A DNA stretch of 64,000 nucleotides from assembly GCF_000264765.2 (NCBI RefSeq), contig NZ_CP006664.1:1116001-1180000 (forward strand). The letters run 5' to 3'. Of the stretch, positions 28,900 through 39,688 are shown one piece after another. Source of the stretch: Edwardsiella anguillarum ET080813 (lineage in GTDB: Bacteria; Pseudomonadota; Gammaproteobacteria; Enterobacterales; Enterobacteriaceae). The notes under the pieces were generated by a model. It was not told the origin of the DNA. It did not search any database and was given only the letters and a program-made list of their open reading frames with translations. Numbering within the stretch: the stretch's first letter is position 1; every line of letters starts with the position of its first letter. The translations under genes and the position numbers were made by a program.

Positions 28900-30063
28900 T
28901 TACTGCTTGGCGCGCTCTTCGAGCATCACCACGGCCGGCAATTTCTTGCCTTCTACGAACTCCAGGAAGGCGCCGCCGCCGGTGGAGATGTAGGAAATCT
29001 TGTCGGCGATGCCGAACAGGTCGATTGCCGCCAGGGTATCGCCGCCGCCGGCGATAGAGAACGCGTCGCTCTCGGCGATGGCATTAGCCACGATTTCGGT
29101 CCCTTTACGGAAGTTCGGGAACTCGAAGACGCCGACCGGGCCGTTCCACAGGATGGTCTTGGCGTTTTTCAGGATAGCGGCCAGCTGCTCAGCAGAGGCG
29201 TCGCCCAGATCCAGAACCTGCTCGTCGTCTTTGATTTCGCTGACGGATTTCATGGTCGCCGGTGCCGTCTCAGAAAACTCGGTCGCCACACGTACGTCGG
29301 TCGGAACCGGGATGTCGCAGGTAGTCAGCAGCTTCTTGGCTTCCGGGATCAGGTCGGCTTCGTACAGGGATTTACCCACGTTATGGCCTTCGGCCGCGAT
29401 GAAGGTGTTAGCGATGCCGCCGCCGACGATCAGCTGGTCAGCGATCTTGGACAGGGAGTCCAGTACGGTCAGCTTGGTGGAGACTTTGGAGCCGCCGACG
29501 ATGGCGACCATCGGACGTGCCGGGTTGCTCAGGGCCTTGCCCAGGGCTTCCAGCTCGCCGGACAGCAGCGGACCGGCACAGGCGATCGGCGCAAACCGGC
29601 CCACGCCGTGGGTAGAGGCCTGGGCGCGGTGCGCGGTGCCGAACGCGTCCATAACGAACACGTCGCACAGGGCGGCGTATTTCTTGGACAGGGTCTCGTC
29701 GTCTTTCTTCTCGCCCTTGTTAAAGCGGACGTTTTCCAGCACCACCAGCTCGCCCTGGGCGACGTCAACGCCGTCCAGGTAATCTTTGGCTAGACGCACT
29801 GGCGCCTTCAGATGATCTTTGAGGTAATTCACCACCGGCAGCAGAGAGAACGCTTCGTTGTACTCGCCTTCGGTCGGACGACCCAGATGGGAGGTGACCA
29901 TCACGCGCGCACCCTGCTTCAGCGCCAGCTCAATGGTCGGCAGCGACGCGCGGATACGCGCATCGGAAGTCACTTTACCGTCTTTAACCGGAACGTTCAG
30001 GTCCGCACGGATCAGAACGCGTTTACCCGCCAGATCCAAATCGGTCATCTTAATTACAGACAT
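28900..30063 (-). CDS. pgk: Phosphoglycerate kinase
   Basis: A 387-residue glycolytic kinase, the same length as E. coli. Recognisable blocks: [26 protein letters not shown] at the substrate site, SHLGRPTEG, and the C-terminal [13 protein letters not shown] nucleotide-site loop. It makes ATP from 1,3-bisphosphoglycerate. The ATG at 30063 ([11 protein letters not shown]) was chosen by family match over one 15 bases upstream. It follows epd by 57 bases. Confidence 0.98.
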   Translation of the reverse strand: MSVIKMTDLDLAGKRVLIRADLNVPVKDGKVTSDARIRASLPTIELALKQGARVMVTSHLGRPTEGEYNEAFSLLPVVNYLKDHLKAPVRLAKDYLDGVDVAQGELVVLENVRFNKGEKKDDETLSKKYAALCDVFVMDAFGTAHRAQASTHGVGRFAPIACAGPLLSGELEALGKALSNPARPMVAIVGGSKVSTKLTVLDSLSKIADQLIVGGGIANTFIAAEGHNVGKSLYEADLIPEAKKLLTTCDIPVPTDVRVATEFSETAPATMKSVSEIKDDEQVLDLGDASAEQLAAILKNAKTILWNGPVGVFEFPNFRKGTEIVANAIAESDAFSIAGGGDTLAAIDLFGIADKISYISTGGGAFLEFVEGKKLPAVVMLEERAKQ

Positions 30064-30120
30064 GGTGAATCCTCTCATTGATTCTCTAAAAGTTGCTTTA
30101 AGCTGTGTCGCCGCACGCGG

Positions 30121-31146
30121 CTACGACGCATTAGAAACTGCCCGGGTCATCGCCAGCGTAGTATCCAGCATCCGGTTGGCGAAGCCCCATTCGTTGTCGC
30201 ACCAGACCAACGTTTTAATCAAATGCCGACCACTGACCCGCGTCTGGGTGCCGTCCACGATGGCGCTGTGCGGGTCGTGATTAAAGTCGGTCGAGACCAG
30301 CGGTAATTCTGTGTAATCAACTATACCATGAAATGCCGTCGATGCTGCCTTTTGCAGCAGGCCGTTTACCTCGTCTACCCGCACCGGCGTACGCACGCTG
30401 ACGCTGAGATCGATGGCGGTCACATTCAGCGTCGGTACCCGTACCGAGATCGCCTCAAAGCGATCGCGAAACTGCGGCAAAACGCGTGCAATACCCGCCG
30501 CCAGCTTGGTGTCCACCGGAATGATCGAGTGGCTGGCCGCCCGGGTTCGCCGCAGATCCGGATGGTAGGCATCGATCACCTGCTGGTCGTTCATCGACGA
30601 GTGGATGGTGGTCACTGCGCCCGAGTCGATGCCAAAGGCATCGTCCAGCAGTTTAATCACCGGGATGATACAGTTGGTGGTACAGGAGGCGTTGGAGACG
30701 ATGCGATGCTCCGCCAATAGACACTCCTGATTCACCCCGTAGACCACGGTGGCATCAAGGTCATGGCCGCCGGGGTGGGAAAACAGCACTTTACCGGCCC
30801 CCGCCAGAAGATGAGCCTCGCCATCCGCCCGGCTGCCATAAACGCCGCTACAGTCCAGCACCACATCGACCTGCAGCGCCTCCCAAGGCAGATCGGCGAT
30901 CTGCGGCCGGTGCAGCAGACGAATGCAATCGTCGCCGACCCACAGCTCGTCATCCTGCTGGCGCACCGACCAGGCAAACCGGCCGTGGCAGGTGTCATAT
31001 TGCAACAGGTGCGCCATCCCCTCGGCGGCCGCCAGCTCATTGATCGCGACGACGCGCATCTGCGTCTGCCGTCCCGACTCATACAGCGCCCGCAGTACGT
31101 TGCGGCCGATGCGGCCAAAACCGTTAATGGCGATACGAATGGTCAT
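30121..31146 (-). CDS. epd: D-erythrose-4-phosphate dehydrogenase
   Basis: A 341-residue GAPDH-family enzyme. The NAD fold [15 protein letters not shown] starts the protein and the catalytic Cys155 is in [13 protein letters not shown]. Sequence details and gene order (epd-pgk-fbaA) assign it to Epd, which makes 4-phosphoerythronate for pyridoxal phosphate synthesis, and not to GapA. The ATG at 31146 removes a 15-residue non-conserved extension. Confidence 0.95.
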   Translation of the reverse strand: MTIRIAINGFGRIGRNVLRALYESGRQTQMRVVAINELAAAEGMAHLLQYDTCHGRFAWSVRQQDDELWVGDDCIRLLHRPQIADLPWEALQVDVVLDCSGVYGSRADGEAHLLAGAGKVLFSHPGGHDLDATVVYGVNQECLLAEHRIVSNASCTTNCIIPVIKLLDDAFGIDSGAVTTIHSSMNDQQVIDAYHPDLRRTRAASHSIIPVDTKLAAGIARVLPQFRDRFEAISVRVPTLNVTAIDLSVSVRTPVRVDEVNGLLQKAASTAFHGIVDYTELPLVSTDFNHDPHSAIVDGTQTRVSGRHLIKTLVWCDNEWGFANRMLDTTLAMTRAVSNAS

Positions 31147-31469
31147 CTTACTCTTTCCTCGTCCGGCAAACAGACGCTCAGAGTAATCCATGCCCGCGAC
31201 GCCGGGGCGGATTCCGGCAGCAAAAACGCCACTGGCCCCATCAATTCGTCGCCGCTTCCCCCATCAACTGAAACGCTTCAGCCAAGAATAAACCAAACGC
31301 GGCGCAAAGAAAACACGGGAGAGAAAAAGCGGGAAGCGCAGAGGTGAATTTGAATGGAAACGTGCATTACATCACAATTTAATGCGAAATCGGTGCATAG
31401 ATCGCGCCCGATGCGCCGGCAGAAAAAACGGGGCAGACGCCCCGTTCATCTTTTTCTACCGCGGACGGC
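31147..31469. other. Intergenic region tktA / epd
   Basis: A 323-base spacer on the minus strand holding the tktA terminator at its tktA end and the epd operon promoter. A Cra site is expected from E. coli but I cannot point to one. No gene seen. Confidence 0.55.
31423..31445 (-). terminator. Rho-independent terminator of tktA
   Basis: On the minus strand ACGGGG, six bases, CCCCGT followed by a T-run (31423-31428), 25 bases after the tktA stop. Confidence 0.9.
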
Positions 31470-33464
31470 TTACTTCAGCAGCGCGCGGGCCTTGGCCAGC
31501 ACGTTGTCGACGGTAAAGCCGAACTCGACGAACAGCTGCTCGGCCGGCGCGGACTCGCCGAAGGAGGTCATGCCAACGACCGCCCCGTTCAGACCGACGT
31601 ACTTGAACCAGAAGTCGGCGATACCGGCCTCAACCGCCACGCGGGCGCTGACCGCGGACGGCAGCACGGCTTCGCGGTAGGCGGCGTCCTGCTTGTCGAA
31701 CACCTCAGTCGACGGCATGGAGACCACGCGGACCTGACGCCCTTCGGCGCTCAGCGCGGCCGCGGCGTTCATCGCCAGCTCCACTTCGGAACCGGTGGCA
31801 ATGAAGATCAGCTCCGGCTGACCGGCACAGTCCTGCAGAATGTAGGCGCCGCGTTCAACGTTGGCCAGCTGCTCGGCGCTGCGATCCATCTGGGTCAGGT
31901 TCTGGCGGGAGAAGATCAGCGCTGACGGGCCGTCCAGACGCTCGATGGCCTTCTTCCAGGCCACGGCGGACTCCACCTGGTCACACGGACGCCAGGTGTT
32001 CATGTTCGGCGTGGTGCGCAGGCTGGCCATCTGCTCGACCGGCTGATGGGTCGGGCCGTCTTCGCCCAGACCGATGGAGTCATGGGTGTAGACCTGGATG
32101 TTACGGATCTTCATCAGGGCAGCCATACGCATGGCGTTGCGGGCATACTCCATGAACATCAGGAAGGTGGCACCGTAGGGGATAAAGCCACCGTGCAACG
32201 CAACGCCATTGATGATAGCGGTCATGCCGAACTCGCGCACGCCATAGTGGATGTAGTTGCCCGCGGCGTCTTCGTTCAGCGCCTTGGAGCCGGACCACAT
32301 GGTCAGGTTGCTCGGCGCCAGGTCGGCGGAGCCGCCCAGGAACTCCGGCAGCAGCTTGCCAAACGCTTCCAGCGCATTCTGTGACGCCTTACGGCTGGCG
32401 ATCTTGGCCGGATGGGCCTGCAGCTGTTCGATAAACTGACGGGATTCGCTGTCCCAGCTGGCCGGCAGTTCGCCGTTGATACGGCGCGTGAACTCGGCGG
32501 CCAGCTGCGGGAACGCGGCCTGATAGGCGGCGAAGCGGGCGTCCCAGGCCTGCTCTTTGGCCTTGCCGGCCTCTTTGGCATCCCACTGGGCATAGATTTC
32601 CTGCGGGATGACAAACGGCGGGTAGTTCCAGCCCAGCTGAGCGCGGGTCGCCGCAATCTCGGCATCGCCCAGCGGCGCGCCGTGGGAGTCATGGGTACCG
32701 GCCTTGTTCGGCGAACCGAAGCCGATGACGGTTTTGCACATCAGCAGGGACGGCTTGTCGCTTACGCTGCGCGCCTCTTCGATAGCGGCCTTGATAGCGG
32801 CGCTGTCGTGACCGTCTACGCCGCGCACCACGTGCCAGCCGTAGGCTTCAAAACGCTTGGCGGTATCATCGGTGAACCAACCGTCAACGTGGCCGTCGAT
32901 GGAGATACCGTTGTCATCATAGAACGCGATCAGCTTGCCCAGCTTCAGGGTACCGGCCAGAGAGCAGACCTCGTGGGAGATGCCTTCCATCATGCAGCCG
33001 TCGCCCATGAAGGCGTAGGTGTAGTGGTCGACGATCTCGTGGCCCGGGCGGTTGAACTGCGCGCCCAGCGTGCGCTCGGCGATGGCCATGCCGACGGCGT
33101 TGGCAATGCCCTGGCCCAGCGGACCGGTGGTGGTCTCAACGCCCGGGGTATAGCCATACTCCGGGTGACCCGGGGTCTTGGAGTGCAGCTGGCGGAAGTT
33201 TTCCAGCTCAGACATCGGAAGATCATAGCCGGTAAGGTGCAGCAGGCTATAAATCAGCATAGAACCATGGCCATTGGACAACACAAAGCGGTCGCGATCG
33301 GCCCAGTGCGGGTTAACCGGGTTATGGTTCATGTAATCACGCCACAGGACTTCGGCGATATCCGCCATCCCCATCGGGGCGCCCGGATGACCGGATTTGG
33401 CCTTCTGCACCGCATCCATGCTCAGGGCACGGATAGCATTGGCAAGCTCTTTACGAGAGGACAT
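31470..33464 (-). CDS. tktA: Transketolase
   Basis: A 664-residue thiamine diphosphate enzyme moving two-carbon units in the pentose phosphate pathway. The N-terminal His in [15 protein letters not shown], the ThDP/magnesium motif [13 protein letters not shown] and the C-terminal domain are all present. Length and synteny with speB and epd fit TktA. Its promoter lies in the gap toward the sulfatase. Confidence 0.97.
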   Translation of the reverse strand: MSSRKELANAIRALSMDAVQKAKSGHPGAPMGMADIAEVLWRDYMNHNPVNPHWADRDRFVLSNGHGSMLIYSLLHLTGYDLPMSELENFRQLHSKTPGHPEYGYTPGVETTTGPLGQGIANAVGMAIAERTLGAQFNRPGHEIVDHYTYAFMGDGCMMEGISHEVCSLAGTLKLGKLIAFYDDNGISIDGHVDGWFTDDTAKRFEAYGWHVVRGVDGHDSAAIKAAIEEARSVSDKPSLLMCKTVIGFGSPNKAGTHDSHGAPLGDAEIAATRAQLGWNYPPFVIPQEIYAQWDAKEAGKAKEQAWDARFAAYQAAFPQLAAEFTRRINGELPASWDSESRQFIEQLQAHPAKIASRKASQNALEAFGKLLPEFLGGSADLAPSNLTMWSGSKALNEDAAGNYIHYGVREFGMTAIINGVALHGGFIPYGATFLMFMEYARNAMRMAALMKIRNIQVYTHDSIGLGEDGPTHQPVEQMASLRTTPNMNTWRPCDQVESAVAWKKAIERLDGPSALIFSRQNLTQMDRSAEQLANVERGAYILQDCAGQPELIFIATGSEVELAMNAAAALSAEGRQVRVVSMPSTEVFDKQDAAYREAVLPSAVSARVAVEAGIADFWFKYVGLNGAVVGMTSFGESAPAEQLFVEFGFTVDNVLAKARALLK

Positions 33465-33875
33465 GTTCTACTCCAAGTCGGATTGTATGAAAACAAGGGT
33501 TCGCCATATTGTCTCAGACTCGGAGTGAAAACGGCAATCCTTAATCGCGGCGCCGTCAAGGGGCCGCGCCGAAAAATCCGCGATGATACGCACTCACACC
33601 GTTCTCCCGACGCCGCGGGACAGTATGGCCTGACGGGGCAGGGTAGCACAAAACCGACGCCGCCCCGCCCCGCGGCGTACAGCGCTTGCGCAATCGGCGT
33701 CCTTTTTTGACCTGCATTGCGCAAAGATGGATTTTTCACCGTGCGCGCCGCCGCGGTCTATTTGCGCGCAAAATACTTTCTTTTTCTTTTGATTGTGCGT
33801 TATGCGATCGATATCGCGGTGAAATATTGTTTCGAATTGTTATCTTTGCTTTCGAACAATAAAAAGGAATCGACC
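33465..33875. other. Divergent region tktA / sulfatase
   Basis: A 411-base non-coding region. Close to the sulfatase, ATTGTTTCGAA (33825-33835) and TTCGAACAAT (33851-33860) form an interrupted inverted repeat ending just before the ribosome site, which could be an operator or a leader hairpin. The remainder should hold both promoters. Confidence 0.5.
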
Positions 33876-35498
33876 ATGTCTCTTTCTCGACGCGAATTTT
33901 TACAGCGAACCGCCGGCGGGATGGCCGGAGTCGCCCTCGGTGCGCCGGCGCTGGCCGCCAGCGATGCCCCCGCCGGCACGGGCGCGGGCGCCAAGTCCCC
34001 TCCGCGCAATATCGTCATCATCACCGCCGATCAGCTGGCGCGGCGCGGCGTGGGGGGCTATGGCAATCCCCAGGTCAACACCCCGGCCATCGACAGCCTG
34101 ATCGCCCGCGGCACCCGCTTTGAACAGGCCTACTGCCCCTACCCGCTGTGCGCCCCGTCGCGCGCCTGCTACTGGACCGGCCGTCTGCCCCATCAGACCG
34201 GGGTGATCGCCAACGACAGCCCCAACGTCCCGCAGGATATGGTGACGCTGGGCGAACTGTTCAGCCAGGCGGGCTACGAATGCCGCCACTTCGGCAAGCG
34301 CCACGACTACGGCGCGCTCAAGGGGTTCACCTGCGCCGACCAGATCGAGCTGCCCTACGACAGTCCGGCCGCCTACCCGGTCGATTACGATACCCGTGAG
34401 GATGTCTACTGCCTGCGGGAGAGCCTGAAGTATATCGACACCCTGAAGGGGCGCGGCGCCGATGCGCCGTTTATGCTGGCGATCGAATTCAATAATCCCC
34501 ATAACATCAACGGCTGGACCGGGGCCTTTGCCGGTCCGCACGGCGATATCGACGGCCTGGGCCCCCTGCCGCCGCTGCTGGATAACTTTGACACCTCCGC
34601 CGATCTGCCCAACCGCCCCCTGGCGATTCAGTATGCCTGCTGCACCCATAACCGGGTGATGCAGGCCGCCAACTGGAACGCGCTCAACTTCCGCCAGTAT
34701 CTCAAGGCCTACTATCACTTCACCGAGCTGGCCGATGGCTTCATCGGCCAGGTACTGAGCGCGCTGCGCGCCAGCGGCCACGCGGACGATACCCTGGTGG
34801 TCTTCTTTGCCGACCACGGCGATGCCATGGGCGCCCACCGCCTGGTGGCCAAGATGAACTGGTTCTATGAAGAGTCCACCAACGTGCCGTTGGTTTTCGC
34901 CGGCCCCGGCATCCGTCCCCAGGCCAGCAGCCGCCACCTGACCTCCCTGTGCGATCTGCTGCCGACCCTGTGCGACTACGCGGGCCTGACGCCGCCGCCC
35001 GGCCTGTACGGCCGCTCCCTGCTGCCAATTCTGCGCGGCGAGCAGCCCGACGCGTGGCGCGATGAGGTCATTACCCAGTGGAATACCGATCGCAACGTCG
35101 ACGTACAGCCGGCGCGCATGCTGCGCACCGAACGCTATAAGTACATCCTGTATAAAGAGAATGAAGAAGAGGAGCTCTACGATCTGCAGCAGGATCCGGG
35201 AGAGACGCGCAACCTGGCGCACTCGCCGGCGCATCAGGCCGAGCGTCAGGCGCTGCGCGCCCGCTTCGACGAGTATGTGCGCAATCAGGTCGATCCCTTC
35301 TACAGCCAGGAGGCGATCATCGACCGGCGCTGGCGCAGCCATCTGCCCGGCTACCATAACCATCAGGGGCAGACCAGCATTCAGGTCTACCAGAAGGAGA
35401 TCCGCCCGCTGATCATGAATAAGGAGTTTGAAAAGGCGCGCGAAGTGCGTCTGGCGCTCTACCGCCAGGCTCGTGCCTCGTATGGCGGCGGGGTGTGA
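33876..35498 (+). CDS. Tat-exported type I sulfatase
   Basis: A 540-residue alkaline-phosphatase-superfamily sulfatase. The N-terminus has a twin-arginine signal (SRREFLQRTAGGMAG, cleavage near ALAA-SD). The activation motif C-A-P-S-R at residues 92-96 contains the cysteine that is turned into formylglycine; metal and active-site blocks NIVIITADQ and FFADHGDAMGAHRLVAKMNWFYEES are present. It should hydrolyse an organic sulfate ester (aryl, sugar or choline sulfate; not decidable) in the periplasm. The ATG at 33876 follows an AAGGA site. It is inserted between tktA and speB. No sulfatase-maturating enzyme is in the window. Confidence 0.9.
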   Translation: MSLSRREFLQRTAGGMAGVALGAPALAASDAPAGTGAGAKSPPRNIVIITADQLARRGVGGYGNPQVNTPAIDSLIARGTRFEQAYCPYPLCAPSRACYWTGRLPHQTGVIANDSPNVPQDMVTLGELFSQAGYECRHFGKRHDYGALKGFTCADQIELPYDSPAAYPVDYDTREDVYCLRESLKYIDTLKGRGADAPFMLAIEFNNPHNINGWTGAFAGPHGDIDGLGPLPPLLDNFDTSADLPNRPLAIQYACCTHNRVMQAANWNALNFRQYLKAYYHFTELADGFIGQVLSALRASGHADDTLVVFFADHGDAMGAHRLVAKMNWFYEESTNVPLVFAGPGIRPQASSRHLTSLCDLLPTLCDYAGLTPPPGLYGRSLLPILRGEQPDAWRDEVITQWNTDRNVDVQPARMLRTERYKYILYKENEEEELYDLQQDPGETRNLAHSPAHQAERQALRARFDEYVRNQVDPFYSQEAIIDRRWRSHLPGYHNHQGQTSIQVYQKEIRPLIMNKEFEKAREVRLALYRQARASYGGGV

Positions 35499-35546
35499 TC
35501 GCGGCGCATAAACAGCCTCCGGTGAGCCGGGGAGTTTTCAAGACAC

Positions 35547-35572
35547 AAAAAAGGCCGGGCGTCTGCCCGGCC
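35547..35572 (-). terminator. Rho-independent terminator of speB
   Basis: On the minus strand GGCCGGGC, four bases, GCCCGGCC followed by TTTTTT, 19 bases past the speB stop. It may also help end the convergent sulfatase transcript. Confidence 0.92.
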
Positions 35573-35590
35573 TCGCGCGCTCAGCGAAGA

Positions 35591-36505
35591 TTACTTCTTC
35601 GCCGCCTGGATATACAGCATCTCCAGCGCCAGGGTCGCCGCCGCCAGGGCGGTGATCTCCGACTGATCGTAGGCCGGCGCGACTTCCACCACGTCCATGC
35701 CGACGATGTCCAGATCCTGCAGACCACGCACCAGCTTCAGGGCGCGATCGGAGGTCAGGCCGCCGATCACCGGCGTACCGGTGCCCGGCGCGTGGGCCGG
35801 ATCCAGGCAATCGATGTCAAAGGTCAGATAGACCGGCATATCGCCGACGATACGCTTCACCTCGGCCAGCACATCCTCTACGCTGCGATCGTTCACCTGG
35901 GCCGCGTCCAGCACGGTAAAGCCGTTGTCACGATCGTACTCGGTGCGAATACCGATCTGCACCGAATGCTGCGGATCGATCAGCCCCTCGTTCGGCGCAT
36001 GGAAGAACATGGTGCCGTGATCGAACTTGCTGCCGTGCGCATAGGTATCGGTATGGGCGTCGAAGTGCACCAGCGCCATTTTGCCGAAGTGCTTGGCGTG
36101 AGCGCGCAGCAGCGGCAGGGTGATGAAATGGTCACCGCCAAAGGTCAGGCAGCGTTTCCCGCTGGCCAACAGACGCTCGGCGTGAGCCTGTAGGTTATCG
36201 CTCATCTCCTGGGCGTCGCCAAAGCTGAAGACCACGTCGCCGCAGTCCACCACCTTCAGGCGGTCGCGCATATCGAAGTTCCACGGCCAGCGCTTGCCTT
36301 CCCAGGCCAGGTTGGTCGAAACCTGACGGATCGCCGCCGGCCCGTGTCGGCCACCCGCGCGGCCGGAGGTCGCCATATCGAACGGCACCCCGGTGATCAC
36401 CCAGTCGGCGTCGCCGTCATACGGCATGAAGTCCAGCGGCAGACGCAGGAAACCAAAGGCGTTGGATACCAGAGAGTTATCAGGCTTATGCCCCAGAGTA
36501 CACAT
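35591..36505 (-). CDS. speB: Agmatinase
   Basis: A 304-residue manganese ureohydrolase cleaving agmatine to putrescine and urea. The metal ligands are in [19 protein letters not shown] and [10 protein letters not shown]. The ATG at 36505 is chosen because AGGAGG lies seven bases upstream; the GTG two codons earlier is almost inside that site. It follows speA, which supplies agmatine, with a terminator between them. Confidence 0.97.
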   Translation of the reverse strand: MCTLGHKPDNSLVSNAFGFLRLPLDFMPYDGDADWVITGVPFDMATSGRAGGRHGPAAIRQVSTNLAWEGKRWPWNFDMRDRLKVVDCGDVVFSFGDAQEMSDNLQAHAERLLASGKRCLTFGGDHFITLPLLRAHAKHFGKMALVHFDAHTDTYAHGSKFDHGTMFFHAPNEGLIDPQHSVQIGIRTEYDRDNGFTVLDAAQVNDRSVEDVLAEVKRIVGDMPVYLTFDIDCLDPAHAPGTGTPVIGGLTSDRALKLVRGLQDLDIVGMDVVEVAPAYDQSEITALAAATLALEMLYIQAAKK

Positions 36506-36567
36506 ACTCACTCCTCCTATAAATCCCGTCGCCGCGCCGCGTATCGGCCAGGCTGACGGAGTCGCGA

Positions 36568-36614
36568 TGAAAAAAAATCCCTCCCGCGTCGTTAACCCGA
36601 CGAGGAAGGGATTA
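36568..36614 (-). terminator. Terminator of speA
   Basis: On the minus strand an imperfect long stem (AATCCCT...AGGGATT arms with an inner CGTCGGGTTAACGACG hairpin) followed by eight T residues. It lies about 100 bases after speA and 63 bases before speB. Confidence 0.8.
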
Positions 36615-36714
36615 TCAGTTCGTTTGGCAGTGCATTTCGCCGATTATGGCGACAACCCACCGCAACTGCAAGCCCAGAGGATCTCCCCGGCGACGCCGCG
36701 CCGCCGGGCACCGA

Positions 36715-38691
36715 TCACTCCTCTTCCAGGTAGGTGTAACCGTACAGACCGGCCTCAAACTCTTCCAGGAACTGCGCCTGCAGCGCCTCGTCCAGATGGG
36801 CCGCGCGCACCTGATCGCGGAAGTGGGTCAACAGCACCTGCGGATCGAGCTGCACATACTCCAGCATCTCCGCCACGGAGTTGCCGTCGTAGGATTCGTC
36901 CACCTCGACGCTGCCGTCCTCGAACACATACACATCGACCGTGGCGGTGTCGCCGAACAGGTTATGCATGTTGCCCAGGATCTCCTGGTAGGCACCGATC
37001 ATGAAGAAGCCCACCAGCGGCGGATCCTGCGGATCGTACTCCGGCATCGGCATGGTGGTCGCTACGCCATCGCCGTCGATGTAGTGATCGATGGTGCCGT
37101 CCGAATCGCAGGTGATATCCAGCAGCACGGCGCGGCGCGTCGGCACCTTATCCAGCCCGCTGAGGGGCAGCACCGGGAACAGCTGATCGATCCCCCAGGC
37201 GTCCGGCATCGACTGGAACAGGGAGAAGTTCACGTACAGTTTATCGGCCATCCGCTCCTGCAGCTCATCGATGATCGGACGATGGGCGCGGTTGCTGGGA
37301 TCCAGCTGGGTCTGCAGCTGGCTGCAGATGGCCAGATACTGCTGTTCGGCCCAGGCGCGCTGGCTCAGGCTGAGGATCCCGTGGGCATACTGGCTGTGCA
37401 CGTCGTGCAGATCGAGCTGGCTATCATGCAGCCACTCGCGCAGCGAACGGCGGCCGCTAGGCACCTGCATCTCCTCCCAGGTGGCCCACAGGCTCTGCAG
37501 CGCGCGCGGCGCATCGGCGGCCGGTGGCTGCGGCTGCGGCAGTTCGTTGCGCTCCACCCCGATGATATTGGAGACCAGCACCGTATGGTGCGCCGTCACC
37601 GCCCTGCCCGACTCGGTGATCACCGTCGGATGCGGCAGGCCGTGTTCGTTACAGGCGTCGCCTATGCCCCAGATCACGTTGTTGGCGTATTCGTTCAGGC
37701 CGTAGTTAACCGAGCAGTCGGACTGGGAGCGGGTCCCCTCATAGTCGACCCCCAGGCCGCCGCCGACGTCGAAGCACTGGATATTGACCCCCAGCTTATG
37801 CAGTTCGACGTAGAAACGCGCCGACTCGCGCACCCCGGTGGCGATATCGCGAATGTTGGCCATCTGCGATCCCAGGTGGAAGTGCAACAGCTGCAGGCTA
37901 TCCAGGTGCCCGGCCTGACGCAGGGTCTCCACCAGCTGCAGGACCTGCACCGCCGCCAGGCCGAACTTGGACTTTTCACCGCCGCTGGACTGCCACTTAC
38001 CAGAACCCTGGGAAGCCAGACGCGCACGCACGCCCAGGCGCGGCACCACGTCGAGACGCCTGGCCTCTTCCAGCACCACGTCTATCTCGCTCAGCTTCTC
38101 GATGACCAGATAGACCTTGTGACCCAGCTTTTCACCGATCAGCGCCAGCCGAATGTATTCACGATCCTTATAGCCGTTGCAGACGATCACGCTACGCGTC
38201 ATACCGGCGTGCGCCAGTACCGCCATCAGCTCGGCCTTGGAGCCAGCCTCCAGCCCCAGCGGTTCGCCGGAGTTGACCAGCGACTCGATCACCCGCCGCT
38301 GCTGGTTGACCTTGATCGGATACACCAAGAAGTAATCCCCCTGGTAGCCGAACGAGGCGCGCGCCCGGCGGAAGGCGGCGTTGATCGAGCGCAGACGATG
38401 CTGCAGGATCTGCGGAAAGCAGAATAGCGCCGGCAGGCGCTGCTGGCGATCGGCCTGGATCTGCAGCGCCAGCGCCGTCAGATCGACCCGCGCCTGCGGC
38501 ACGTCGGGGTCCGGGCACACGGAGATGTGGCCCAGCTCATTCACATCGTAATAGTTGCCACCCCAGTAGGCGACGTTATAGGTGCTCAGCATCTTGCTGG
38601 CATTACTATCGCTCATCGCGACCTCCTGCATGGAACGCAAAGGGGAGCTGTCTGCCGAATCCTGCGGGTACTGTGCAATCAGATCAGACAC
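36715..38691 (-). CDS. speA: Biosynthetic arginine decarboxylase
   Basis: A 658-residue PLP enzyme turning arginine into agmatine, the same length as E. coli SpeA. The PLP lysine is Lys127 in YPIKVNQ; later blocks include [26 protein letters not shown] and the C-terminal [18 protein letters not shown]. The GTG at 38691 is chosen: AAGGAG lies six bases upstream and the product then starts MSDLIAQ, matching the family's MSD start. A TTG nine codons earlier has no ribosome site. Feeds agmatine to the adjacent speB. Confidence 0.96.
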   Translation of the reverse strand: MSDLIAQYPQDSADSSPLRSMQEVAMSDSNASKMLSTYNVAYWGGNYYDVNELGHISVCPDPDVPQARVDLTALALQIQADRQQRLPALFCFPQILQHRLRSINAAFRRARASFGYQGDYFLVYPIKVNQQRRVIESLVNSGEPLGLEAGSKAELMAVLAHAGMTRSVIVCNGYKDREYIRLALIGEKLGHKVYLVIEKLSEIDVVLEEARRLDVVPRLGVRARLASQGSGKWQSSGGEKSKFGLAAVQVLQLVETLRQAGHLDSLQLLHFHLGSQMANIRDIATGVRESARFYVELHKLGVNIQCFDVGGGLGVDYEGTRSQSDCSVNYGLNEYANNVIWGIGDACNEHGLPHPTVITESGRAVTAHHTVLVSNIIGVERNELPQPQPPAADAPRALQSLWATWEEMQVPSGRRSLREWLHDSQLDLHDVHSQYAHGILSLSQRAWAEQQYLAICSQLQTQLDPSNRAHRPIIDELQERMADKLYVNFSLFQSMPDAWGIDQLFPVLPLSGLDKVPTRRAVLLDITCDSDGTIDHYIDGDGVATTMPMPEYDPQDPPLVGFFMIGAYQEILGNMHNLFGDTATVDVYVFEDGSVEVDESYDGNSVAEMLEYVQLDPQVLLTHFRDQVRAAHLDEALQAQFLEEFEAGLYGYTYLEEE

Positions 38692-38988
38692 GGGCAGCTC
38701 CTTTTCCGGCGTGGCCAACCGTTGCGCCAGCCACTATCGCAGCATCATCTGCATAGAACAACCCACACGCCGGGATTTTTGGCGTGACCACAAAGCTCAG
38801 CACCGGACATAATGCCGGGCCGATATCAGTATAAGAACAAAACACGTCGTTAACTCCGTGGGTCGGGGAACGTATTGGAATCGCCGATCCCCTATGAATA
38901 AACCCCTGCGGCCGGACGCCACAGGCTACCCTTGTTCAGTCATCAGATGCCGTAAACGGCGCAAGAATCCTGAGGTACACCCAAGCCG

Positions 38989-39216
38989 TCATCCCAAGGA
39001 TGGGTAACATCGGGCAAATGCGAGAAAAGAGGATAAAAAGGAAGGAAGGCGCGTTGCACAAAACGCGTCGCAATGACGCAGTACGCCGCAGGGAGCGGCA
39101 CGTTTTACCACAGCCTTAGCACGGATCATTACCTGAACCACCTCCATCGCTGCCATATCACACGGCAGATCTTCAAAGTTAACAGCATGATAAAACTGAC
39201 AGTATGGCGCTGCCAT
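38989..39216 (-). CDS. Hypothetical small protein (doubtful)
   Basis: A 75-codon frame with a GAGGAGG-like ribosome site five bases before its ATG. The N-terminal half reads like a folded protein (HAVNFEDLPCDMAAMEVVQVMIRAKAVVKRA), the C-terminal part is Cys/Phe/Ser-rich and unconvincing. I recognise no family. It could be a fragment of a longer decayed gene. Confidence 0.25.
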   Translation of the reverse strand: MAAPYCQFYHAVNFEDLPCDMAAMEVVQVMIRAKAVVKRAAPCGVLRHCDAFCATRLPSFLSSFLAFARCYPSLG

Positions 39217-39479
39217 ACCCTCCTCGGCCGGAAGTGGGACACATAGCCGCCCCGAAACGCCCCGTTTTACGCCATCAGCGGTGGGGAAAACGGCAGCACG
39301 CAGGTTGAAGCGTTATGCACCGGTAAGCCGCGCGCCGTTTATACCGACAACGGGCTAAAAAAGCAAAATGAAATTGTATCCACCGCCTGCAATCGGATTA
39401 CCGGACGTGCGGGGGGCTCCCCTAGAGTGCGTTTCCGACAAAAAAGGAGTGGAAAAATCCCACCGCCTTGGCCTAGAAT

Positions 39480-39511
39480 AGCCGTCCAGATGTTAATCCA
39501 TCTATACTTTT
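39480..39511 (+). promoter_or_regulatory. MetJ-like operator and -10 box of metK
   Basis: Tandem 8-base units AGCCGTCC, AGATGTTA, ATCCATCT resemble met boxes (consensus AGACGTCT, 6, 5 and 5 matches). They run into TATACT at 39503-39508, a good -10 hexamer. Repression of metK by MetJ with SAM is established in E. coli; the site here is inferred from the repeat pattern. Confidence 0.6.
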
Positions 39512-39688
39512 TAACCGATAAACTGCTTAACGGCTTTGCCTGAGGGGCGTTGCAGGAAGCATCAGGCACCAGAGGTCCTCAGCGGATAACGATGAGGGTG
39601 CCCCTGATGGCTAACCCCAAACAGCACGCAGCGTCAGCGCTGTGCAGCGCAGTAGAATCAACCCGTCTTTTGAAGGTAAAGAACACAT

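Larger units (their letters stand above)
38692..39688. other. Long intergenic region speA / metK
   Basis: About 1 kb between divergent speA and metK. It holds one weak small minus-strand frame (38989-39216) and the metK control region (39470-39688). Composition in 39000-39480 differs from the neighbouring genes and no family is recognisable; it may be remnant DNA. Confidence 0.5.

Noticed and set aside
33900-35363. 487-codon minus-strand open frame
   Set aside because: Antisense shadow of the sulfatase gene; no ribosome site and no family match.
36646-38427. 593-codon plus-strand open frame
   Set aside because: Antisense to speA; same low-information composition.
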